DNA of 38,261 nucleotides from Periconia sp. R9002. Its lineage: Eukaryota; Ascomycota; Dothideomycetes; Pleosporales; Periconiaceae. The notes under the pieces are model-generated. The model saw nothing but the letters and a program-made list of their open reading frames with translations, had not been told where the DNA came from and ran no database searches. The position numbers and the translations under genes were made by a program. This document shows positions 29,993 to 38,261 of this stretch, in pieces; positions within the stretch are counted from its first letter, which is position 1, and every line of letters starts with the position of its first letter. Location: the NCBI GenBank assembly GCA_023627715.1, contig JAMAHW010000156.1, positions 1 to 38,261 on the forward strand, read 5' to 3'.

Positions 29993-32072
29993 ATGGTATC
30001 TTTCAGCGAGGACCCGGAAACGTTCATAGCCCAACTTGAGACATATCTTGAGGAAGATCCGGGGAATGGACCGCAAGACGACAACAGTTATCGGCTTAAA
30101 CAAGTCACAGCAAGATTGGCCTCGGCTGGTGCCTTGGCTGAAAATATCGCCCAGCTATTAGGAACAGCTGTGGGGAAGCAACGTGAGCTCGATTTTCGCT
30201 AAACCAGTTTGCGAATGGTCCTAACTTTCAAAAAGACAAATGGCAGAGAGGATTCCGAGAACTAGGCATTCTTGATCACGCAGTTCACAATCTTGACCTA
30301 TCCGAAAACGCACCGTCCGTAGTCAAGCAATATCTGCGGGTCATCGGAAACAGCGTCGCCAACAATGGTAACGCTCTCGACCTCTTCAAACCCCGACTCT
30401 AATTGAGAAGAACCCTAACACTCCTTTTAGACACAAATCGTGCGATCGTTCAGGAGCATTTGCCGAAGATTATCAACTGCCTGCGAGAGGAAGATTTACG
30501 GTTCACCGCTATGGTGGTGATGTTCAATCTTCTCACCGAATATGGTATATATTGCCGCAACTTTACAAATCCGGTTGCTGATTTGACCCAGAACCCGCGC
30601 ATATTGAAGCAGCAAAATTGAGACTAGACGCTACCCTTTCAGAATATTTAGCTGCGGGTAATGTGCCCGATGAGGCCGTTCAATATGCTGTCGATCTCTT
30701 AACGTGGACCACGGAGAAGCTTTCGCCAGACCAATTTGTTGACAGCTCATCGATTGCAGTGTTCAACAACGTACTGAAGCTATCATCGCAACACGATGAC
30801 GACTATTTCGAAGAGTATTTAGCCATATTGGTTCACTATCTCCTGGACCTCAAGTTCCAACCAAATTTGGCTGCTCCCAACACGTTCGAGCTTTTGATTG
30901 ACTTGATGTTCGCCTTCGAAGACCGTCTAACAGATGAGGAGCTTCAAGGTGTCTTTGAAGAGCTCAAGACGCAGACCGACGCGAACAAAACTATACCCGA
31001 AGAGTTGAACGTCATACTCATGGTCCCGCTCATTAATTCCATATCGGCCATTTCCGCATCAGACGCATTTGTTGAGAACTTCAGTCTACAAAGTCCGCTC
31101 ATTGATAGGATACTGTCAAGGCTTTTTCCGGATACTCTGCCTTCAACGGTGTGTAGCTGTGTCATCTTGGGAAATCTCGCCACGTCCGACAAGGTATGCA
31201 TGGAAATGGTAAACGACAAGCTCCTACATATCCCTTTGATTCGTATATTATCATCCGAGACGCATCAAGCTCTTCTTTACGCTGTAGCAGGCTTTACCCG
31301 CCATCTCGCATTCCCAATGGACAACAGACCCATTCTAGGAGAAGCTGGGCTGATTGAGGCCTGCTGCAAACTCCTTACTCACAGCGACCCATCTGTCCGT
31401 GGCGAAGCCGGCGCTATCTTATGCAAATTAGTCTCGGACACACCTGCAAATATTGACATTGTAGTCTCTCGAGAAGTATCAGATGATATCTCACTGGCTG
31501 AAGTGCCCTTACTCAACAAGCCTGAGCACCCTACAATCCTCTATCACATCGTCACACAAGCACTTGCTCCATCAGCACCACTACCCAGTACGACAATGAA
31601 GAACCCCATGATCGAACTGGGACGCACCATTGTCGCCATCCTTCGACACCTCCGACAGGCAGCATCCAAAGGCGATAGCACCAATGAAAAATACGAGGAC
31701 GAGATCTTCAACACTCCCGCAATTGCTCGGCCACTGGTCGGTTTAGTACGTCAGCGCTTCTATGCGGACGCAAGGTCTGAAGGTCTACTGGGTTTAGGTC
31801 TCATGGCTCAAACAAAAGAAGGCGCTGCGTGTGTCGTTCACGAACTAGTTCTCGATCAGAAACTGCTCGATGCAATCAAGGAAATTGCAACCGGTTCGAG
31901 AGATGAAGGAAAGAATGATAACGCCACAGCCGGAAGAGACTATCAGAACGCGGTGGTCCTGTTGCACGGACTGGCAAACAATGGTGTGAGTATATCTTCT
32001 GAAACGAATCCTGCATGGAAGAGCGAAGTAGAAGCGTTGCAGGCAGAGCTCAAAGGGCTCATGGCTCAGTGA
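29993..32072 (+). CDS. Rap1 GDS1/SmgGDS-like armadillo-repeat protein
   Basis: Four exons (29993-30182, 30236-30367, 30431-30544, 30592-32072), introns of 47-63 bp, give 638 residues. Each join preserves frame and helix continuity, for example LLTEY-GEPAHIEAAKLRLDATLSEYL with the donor GTATAT and acceptor ACCCAG. The protein is all-helical with armadillo-type repeats: LSDKVCMEMVNDKLLHIPLIRIL-like units, then LIEACCKLLTHSDPSVRGEAGAILCKL and PLVGLVRQRFYADARSEGLLGLGLM. This resembles SmgGDS (RAP1GDS1), a chaperone and exchange factor for small GTPases with polybasic tails; fungal members are little studied. The assignment rests on repeat pattern and length (about 600 in animals). Confidence 0.75.
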
Positions 32073-32376
32073 CAAACAACAAATCAGCGTAGCAAGGTCA
32101 AAATATGTCTTTAGGGAGGATATAATGAATGAGTAATGACTGTCTTTCCATTCGCCCACCATGTGAAACGTTGCCAGGTAAAACCATAACAAAAGTCCAC
32201 ATGCACTCACCTTGGACGAATCAGAAAGGACGTGATTATGGTGAGTCCATGGTGGCGAGACATTGGCGTAGTCGCGCTTTCTGAAGGGCGTAATCACATT
32301 CGCTCTGATTGGTCAATCGGCACGTCAGGTGATTAAGCGTTGCACCTTGAGGCAACTACCAGAGATCTTTGTAGAA
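32073..32376. other. intergenic
   Basis: 3' flank of the armadillo gene and upstream promoter of the metallothionein. Contains CACGTCAGGTGA (about 32320-32331). No metal-response element could be assigned with confidence. Confidence 0.45.
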
Positions 32377-32385
32377 TATATAAAG
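32377..32385 (+). promoter_or_regulatory. TATA box of the metallothionein gene
   Basis: TATATAAAG lies 139 bp before the ATG and is followed by a CT/CA-rich leader (CTTCAATCTTTCTCCTGC..., AACAAATC). Strong TATA boxes are usual for inducible metallothionein genes. Confidence 0.65.
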
Positions 32386-32523
32386 GCACTGCTTTGCTTC
32401 AATCTTTCTCCTGCAAACAAATCTCTTCATCGGCCCCAGAAACAAATACCACACGATTCAAACTTGACCTCTACTCCAATCTCTCACCCCACCGTTCCTC
32501 AAACCACTATTCCAACTTCCACA

Positions 32524-32910
32524 ATGGCCTGCTGCGGACGCAACAACGGCGAGTGCGTGTGTGCCCAAGAGGCCACTTGCTCGTGCGGCAAGCAAAAGGC
32601 TCTCCAGTGCAGTATGTCCAACCCTTTCTGTCTTTCTCCCTCGCGATCTACCCTCTACAGGTACCATAAACGTTGTTGCTTCAACCTATGACGTATGCTA
32701 ACCTTTTTCTGGCAGACTGCGAGAAGGCCGCTACCGAGAACAAGGTCCCCGCCAGCACTTGTGCGTGCGGAAAACGTGCTGAAAGTATGTTGAATACACT
32801 CTCAAATCCAAGATGTTGTTGCTAATGGTGTTGTAGATGCTTGCACTTGCGGACGTACGAGCGACAACGGCTCTTCTGCCCTCGAGACCGACTTCACGTC
32901 CAAGAAATAG
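32524..32910 (+). CDS. CxC metallothionein-like protein
   Basis: Three small exons (32524-32611, 32716-32784, 32837-32910; introns 104 and 52 bp, all in phase 1) give 76 residues. The protein begins MACCGRNNGECVCAQEATC and has 12 cysteines: a CC pair and five CxC pairs (11/13, 19/21, 29/31, 45/47, 55/57), the last in ENACTCGR, then a Ser/Thr/Asp tail. Exon joins fall inside cysteine pairs (QC-NC and RAEN-ACTC), and only splicing gives the regular spacing. Known fungal proteins of this type bind copper or zinc in the cytosol and are induced by metals. Retention of intron 1 would give a short, disrupted protein. Confidence 0.9.
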
Positions 32911-33750
32911 ATCAATGTGATTGATTGTCATCGACACATGTCTGGACAGCATGGGAGGTGCTTTGGCGTTTACGGATGGTCTTTAAATGGGCTGTGGATA
33001 GGGTCTATGTACATATGCCAGATTGGCATTGAGGAGGGTCAGGTGTAATATGCCACCTTTCTCACTATAACCTATGAATGAATATCTCCTGAATTGTTTT
33101 GGATGCATTGATGGCACGTTATATTGATGGTATAACTGATCGAGTCCTGGTGAGGTATGGATTGTGCGAAAGGGCAAATATCCAATGATGAATGGCTAAG
33201 AATCGAACCTGAGGATGAAACGTCAATGGCCATCGCCAAACCTTAACATCCCAGGCCATTGGATGAAGTTTGAAGCTCTTTGAAGGTCGGGGAGAGTTTA
33301 GAGATGATTCGGAGTTTAGATGGTCTGAGCTTGGCTTGGCCCCAGAGCACACCTTTCTCCACTAGGCCGTCCCGCACCACCCACTGTCGAGTCCGCATAT
33401 CCTCCACAAGGTAGTACATCCCGTACTATTAGAGTTCTGCTGCACCACGCCGCCATTGCGACAGCTGCGGCCGGATTCTCACAGATTGCCCACAGAGGAG
33501 ACATTTCACTCCGACATGTGCGACTTTCCTTCCCACGACTGACGACCCCGCCGATCCTCCCGACCCCTAATCCTAACCCTCGGTCGCCCGCCCCTCACGA
33601 TTTCCAAGCACACCCTCGACCCATAGGCACGCCGCACGCCACGCGCCCCAGGCAGCCTTCGCCTGAAACCTCTCTTACGCCCAGCCCCCGGCTGGTTTGT
33701 CCGCTCACCGTACAGGCGGCAGTCGCCCCTCCGCGGGCATTGCGCCAAAG
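32911..33750. other. intergenic and 5' leader of AP-2 alpha
   Basis: 840 bp. The last ~230 bp before the AP-2 alpha ATG are very C-rich and free of stops in one frame (33518-33973), which is the leader plus exon 1 read in another frame, not a gene. CCCCTAATCCTAACCC at about 33565-33580 resembles two telomere repeats but is isolated. Confidence 0.5.
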
Positions 33751-36700
33751 ATGGAGTCTCGGTCCGGAGGAGGAAGCATCTTCAGTCGGAACAACTCGGG
33801 CAATGTCCCGACGATGCGAGGTATACACTCGCTGCGGAACCATTGTGATTGTGAACTGGAAGCTTATGCTGCATGATACAGGCCTGGTCTCCTTCATTGC
33901 CGATCTACGCAATGCTCGAGCTCGAGAGCTAGAGGAAAAGAGGATCAACAAGGAATTGGCGAATATACGGTAATTCTCAATGCTGCTGGAACAGATTATA
34001 TGGAGTCATGGCATGCTAATTCACCATGCAGGCAAAAGTTTAGAGGTATACTTGGTCGTTCTACGTTTCCTTTCCATCCCATCTAACCTTGTGCGTCTAG
34101 ACGGCGGTCTCAACGGCTACCACAGAAAGAAATATGTCTGCAAGGTATTTTGCCCTTTGTGATTTTTCTTGACCTGCCAATCTGACCGACGAAGCTTCTC
34201 TATATTTACATACTTGGCTGGAACGTCGATTTTGGGCATCTCGAAGCTGTTAATCTGATCTCGGCAACCAAATACTCGGAAAAACAAATCGGATATCTCG
34301 CCGTTACCCTATTCCTCCATGAAGAACATGAACTGCTACATCTCGTCGTGAACAGTATCAGAAAGGATTTGATGGGCCATAATGAGCTGAACAATTGTCT
34401 CGCGCTCCATGCCATTGCCAACGTTGGCGGCAGGGAGATGGGAGAAGCGTTGAGTGGCGATGTACACAGATTGCTTATATCCCCGTCAGTTATCCTTCCT
34501 TCGGTCGTTCCATGCAGTTCTAACTAGGTTTAGAGCCTCCAAAGCTTTCGTCAAGAAGAAAGCGGCGCTCACTCTTCTACGTCTGTACCGAAAATACCCG
34601 AACATTGTCCAAAATGAGTGGGCAGAACGCATAATATCCCTGATGGATGACCCGGATATGGGCGTTGCGCTTTCGGTCACGTCGTTGGTGATGGCATTAG
34701 TTCAGGATAACCAAGAGCAGTACAAGGGAAGTTATGTCAAAGCCGCTAACAGGCTGAAAAGGATAGTCATCGACGACGAGTGTGCCGAGGGGTATTACTA
34801 CTACAAGGTCCCATGTCCGTGGATACAAGTCAAGCTCCTGAAGCTGCTACAGTACTATCCGCCACCAGGTGCGTCAAACTTCACATCTTCCAATATGCCG
34901 CTTACATGAATGTAGAGGACTCGCACATCCGAAAACTTATCCGAGACTCTCTGCAAAAAATCATGGACTCAGCGCTCGAGATGCCTAAGAACGTGCAGCA
35001 GAACAATGCACAAAACGCAGTGCTTTTTGAAGCCATCAACCTTGTAATTCATCTGGACACCGAGCAAGACCTGATGGTGCAGATCTCCACGCGCCTGGGT
35101 AAATTCATTGCATCGCGCGAAACTAACGTCCGCTACCTCGGCCTGGAAGCCATGACCCACCTTGCGGCCCGATCCGAAACACTGGACCCCATTAAGAAAC
35201 ACCAGGCCATCATCATTGGATCTTTGAGAGACCGGGATATCAGTGTCAGAAGGCAGGGTTTGGACCTGCTTTACAGCATGTGCGATCCGTCAAATGCCCA
35301 GCCTATCGTCCAGGAATTATTGAGGTACCTTCAGTCGGCGGACTACGCTATAAGAGAAGAAATGGTGTTAAAGATTGCTATATTGACCGAGAAGTATGCA
35401 ACAGATGTCCAGTGGTACGTCGATATATCGCTACGTTTGATTGCCATGGCCGGAGACCATGTCAGCGACGAGGTTTGGCAACGAGTGATCCAGATCGTCA
35501 CGAACAATGAGGAGCTTCAGGTGTATGCTGCACAAAACATTTTGCAATATGTCAAGTCCGATTGTCACGAAACGCTGGTGAAGATTGGGGGGTATCTCCT
35601 GGGAGAATTCGGACATTTGATTGCCGACAACAAAGGATGCAGTCCAATCGAGCAATACATGGCTTTGAATGCTAAGATGAGGGGCTGCCCTTCAAGCACG
35701 AGAGCAATCATACTTTCGTGTTTCGTCAAGTTTGTCAACTTGTTTCCCGAAATCAAGCCGCAACTGCTACAGACCTTCAATGCGTACAGTCACTCTCTGG
35801 ATTCCGAACTCCAGCAAAGAGCCTGCGAGTACCTCGCTCTGGCGACCATGCCCACCGACGATCTCCTACGAACTGTGTGCGACGAAATGCCGCCATTCCC
35901 CGAACGCACATCGGCTCTCCTGTCTCGACTTCACCAAAAGCACGCGACGACCAGCGACAAGCGGACATGGGTCATTGGAGGCAAGGATGCGAACGCTGAT
36001 CCTAAAGAATTTAATTTGGTCAATCAGCCTACCGGGCTGAAACGAAGTTTTACAGCGCCCGTTTCCGGAAATGCGGCTGCTGGCGCCAACGGTACAAATG
36101 GCGTGAACAACCTCTCGAATGATCTTGCCGGGCTCGATATGAGCATAGATACTAATAAAGTCTTGAAGGCGCCAAATCTGGCCAGTGCCGCCCACTTGAG
36201 TCCAGACTGGGAGATTGGTTACAATCGTCTCTTGCTGCGTACCGAAGGTGTATTGTATGAGGACGCACAGATTCAGATTGGCCTGCGAACAGAATATCGG
36301 GCACAGCTTGGGTGTCTCATCTTCTATTTCACCAACAAATCTTCATTCCCGATGGGGTCCTTCACCACTACGCTCGACAACAGATCCTCGGAAAACTTGA
36401 AGACGGACATTAAGGGTCTCCCAGAAACTCTGATTCAGCCCGAGGGGCAGACCCAGCAAACCATCATGTTCGAAGCCAAGAACGTGTTCGCCGATCCGCC
36501 TACTATCCGCGTATCCTACCTCGCCGGAGCCCTCCAAGCGCTCACGCTGCAACTCCCCGTTTACCTGCACAAGTACATGGACGCTGCTGAACTGAGTGGG
36601 GAAGACTTCTTCAAGCGGTGGAAGCAGATTGGCGGCGAGCCGCGCGAAGCCCAACGCATCTTCGGCTTGGTGAACAAGAACCGCACCATGAACAGCGAAT

Positions 36701-37007
36701 TTGTGAGGAGAGTCGTCCAGGGTTTCCGATGGGGCATCTTGGACGGCCTCGACCCCAATGCTAAGAATATTGTGGGTGCGACGGTGCTGCACACGGCGGA
36801 TGGCAAGTTTGGATGTCTGCTGAGGTTGGAGCCAAACTACGATACCCGGGTAAGTTTGCTCATGACGTCTGACGCACTCTTTTACATGGCTAATATGAGC
36901 AATAGATGTACCGCATCACCATCCGCGCGACCGACGAGGCCGTTCCACCCATTCTTATCAAGGCGATGGAAGACCGACTTGCACAGGGTATGGAGGGCGT
37001 GTATTAA
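33751..37007 (+). CDS. APL3: AP-2 adaptor complex subunit alpha
   Basis: Eight exons (33751-33820, 33882-33969, 34032-34045, 34101-34144, 34195-34484, 34534-34868, 34916-36849, 36906-37007) give 958 residues, the family length. In order: the N-terminal LVSFIADLRNARARELEEKRINKELANIR, KYVCKLLYIYILGW, FGHLEAVNLISATKYSEKQIGYLAV and DIS-VRRQGLDLLY of the HEAT-like trunk; a linker (~residues 630-680, with NGTNGVNN); the ear with YNRLLLRTEGVLYEDAQIQIGL and FKRWKQIGGEPREAQ. The alpha subunit binds PIP2 and endocytic accessory proteins in clathrin coats at the plasma membrane. Exon 3 is only 14 bp. Exon 6 uses the second of two AGs six bases apart because the first lies too close to CTAAC and would insert Phe-Arg. 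Confidence 0.95.
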
Positions 37008-37723
37008 GTGTTGGACTCGCTCTCTCGTTTGGTTCAGACTCTTGTTGCGATGCGGCCTTTTTCGTGTACACCATTTAGGGTTTTTTAGTTGGTAATTCTT
37101 GAAGGAGATGATTCGTCTAGGATGAGATTATATAGATGCTTCGCAGAGAGATGCGTGGTTATACATTGGAAGGTGGGAAATCAAATGGAAGCCAAGTCAG
37201 AGTGAAGACATACCCACACATATTGAGTCATTTACAGGATAAAAATGGATTTTTCGAGAGCGTCTTCCTCTTCTTTGAGCCGATGCTATTCACCAGTTGT
37301 CCAAATTCACATGTCGGAGCCACTCCTATACTAGAAAACATGACTCATCAGCGTAGAAACTACGCCCTACCGCCCTTTTTCCTTGTCTCCACGCAGCATA
37401 CTTTAGTCTCTGTGAAGGAGTCCCATGGTTTGGAAGGAAGGTGCGACGAATAGGCGGGTGCGTGTCATAGAATGGCGATAGGAGAAGGTAAATGCTGGGT
37501 GCGGAAGCGATGAAAGGGCAGGTATTTAAAGGGAGGGCGATGCGCACCTTTGATACGATTTGCTTTTGAAAGACTTGAGAGGAAAAGGGATACTCTACCA
37601 ACGACACGCGCTCGCAGTGTTAACGTCCCAAGGTCGTCACATTGCAATTTCCACGAAACTACAACCACACTCGGTATCATCACCACCACCACCTCCACCA
37701 CACACACACACAAAACACACACC
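37008..37723. other. intergenic with CAC/CA simple repeat
   Basis: 3' flank of AP-2 alpha, then the promoter of the NADAR gene. A CACCACCACCACCTCCACCACACACA-like simple-sequence tract (37680-37722, given here only in outline) directly precedes the last ATG and forms its leader. No gene supported at 37136-37453. Confidence 0.45.
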
Positions 37724-38261
37724 ATGCCCAGAAGGCGCCCAACACCATCCACACCATCCACCCAACCCACGCCCAGAACCCCCACCCCAAACCCCTCCCA
37801 CCCCGTCTTCTTCCATAACCCCACCCAAGGAAACGGCTACCTCTCCCAATGGTACTGGTCCCCCTTCACCCACCTTAACACCCACTACCCAACCGCCGAA
37901 CACTGGATGATGGCTCACAAAGCCGCCCACTTCTCTGACCACCAAACCTACGCCCTCATCCTCGCCACCACCTCCCCCCGCGAAGCCAAAGCCCTCGGCC
38001 GCACCATCTCCAACTTCGACGCCGCCGAGTGGGATAAAGTGAAACGCGAGGTTGTGTACGAGGGGAATTTGTTGAAGTTTACGATTAGTGAGGACGCGGG
38101 GAGGTTGAGGGGGTTGTTGCTTGCGACGGGGGAGAGGGAGTTGGTGGAGGCGAGTAAGGGGGATAGGGTGTGGGGGATTGGGTTTAGGGAGAGGGAGGCG
38201 TTGGGGAATAGGGGGGGGTGGGGGGGGAATTGGATTGGTCAAATCAGTCAGAGTAGGCAGA
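37724..38261 (+). CDS. NADAR-domain protein (YbiA-like), 3' end outside window
   Basis: An open frame from ATG 37724 (ACCATGC) runs without a stop to the window end, at least 179 codons. After a Pro/Thr-rich, basic leader (about 25 residues) come the NADAR landmarks: FFHNPTQGNGYLSQWYWSPF, YPTAEHWMMAHKA, REAKALGRTISNFD, EWDKVKREVVYEGNLLKF, LRGLLLATGERELVEAS and DRVWGIGF. NADAR proteins cleave N-glycosidic bonds of ribose compounds; YbiA-type members act on riboflavin-pathway intermediates, and others remove ADP-ribose from guanine in DarT-type systems. Toward the end the DNA becomes extremely G-rich, so the last ~40 bases might already be past an unseen donor. The C-terminus is missing only because the window ends. 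Confidence 0.85.
   Translation, partial: MPRRRPTPSTPSTQPTPRTPTPNPSHPVFFHNPTQGNGYLSQWYWSPFTHLNTHYPTAEHWMMAHKAAHFSDHQTYALILATTSPREAKALGRTISNFDAAEWDKVKREVVYEGNLLKFTISEDAGRLRGLLLATGERELVEASKGDRVWGIGFREREALGNRGGWGGNWIGQISQSRQ

Noticed and set aside
33190..33240. tRNA-like B box (complement of AATCGAACCTG)
   Set aside because: No matching T-stem, acceptor stem or A box on that strand.
33565..33580. Telomere-like CCCCTAATCCTAACCC (also CTAGCCCTAACC near 25523)
   Set aside because: Only one or two imperfect units in each place, within normal gene flanks; no array and no chromosome end.

Overview
The window looks like nuclear DNA of a filamentous ascomycete (Pezizomycotina; Dothideomycetes would fit, but that placement is a guess). 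The signs are short introns of about 46-135 bp with GTRNGT-type donors and CTRAC-like branch sites, Zn2Cys6 and MFS genes, a fungal CxC metallothionein, and an AT-saturated block at the left edge that resembles a repeat mutated by RIP. I saw no tRNA, rRNA, CRISPR array or intact transposon by eye.

Left part (1-6.4 kb), accessory and damaged. An almost pure A/T block (1-365) ends about 93 bp before a betaine-aldehyde-type dehydrogenase gene (459-1967, +). Next come a frameshifted amidase pseudogene (2369-3000, -), an orphan TATA box/5' leader/intron with only a 23-codon ORF (3929-4182, +), a truncated alpha/beta-hydrolase of the kind found at the N-terminus of fungal NLR-like proteins (5291-5827, +), and an orphan terminal-exon-like ORF (to 6038, +).

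Middle left (6.4-16 kb). An ARA2-like aldo/keto reductase (6478-7869, -) is followed by a tail-to-tail pair: a three-exon gene for a small, probably mitochondrial protein of unknown function (8709-9359, +) and a Doc/Fic-fold protein with an intact HxFxDGNKR motif (9457-9885, -). A five-exon Zn2Cys6 transcription factor (10981-13309, -) is divergent from an MFS monocarboxylate-type transporter (14228-15780, +), a typical regulator/transporter pair.

Right part (17-38 kb), mostly conserved housekeeping genes: a DUF2945/hypervirulence-associated TUDOR-domain protein with a charged tail (17365-18337, +), a PAQR/Izh membrane receptor (18931-19875, -), a PCI-like protein (20560-21563, +), the ribosome-biogenesis pair SSF1 (21843-23320, -) and RRP3 (23636-25197, +) on a shared 315-bp promoter, a coiled-coil protein with three SPLKxPPRRPS motifs (25847-27739, -), an oxidoreductase-like (OXLD1-type) mitochondrial protein (28171-28971, +), DPM3 (29099-29484, -), a Rap1GDS/SmgGDS-like armadillo protein (29993-32072, +), a metallothionein (32524-32910, +), the AP-2 alpha adaptin (33751-37007, +) and a NADAR-domain protein cut by the window end (37724-38261, +).

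Exon boundaries were assigned by hand from donor/acceptor sequence, reading frame and family continuity. For every spliced model listed I checked that the exon lengths keep frame. The most noteworthy points are the eukaryotic Doc-like gene with its unknown convergent partner, the series of decaying genes on the left, and a repeated within-gene switch of the coding strand from C-rich to G-rich toward the 3' end, seen in genes of both orientations.
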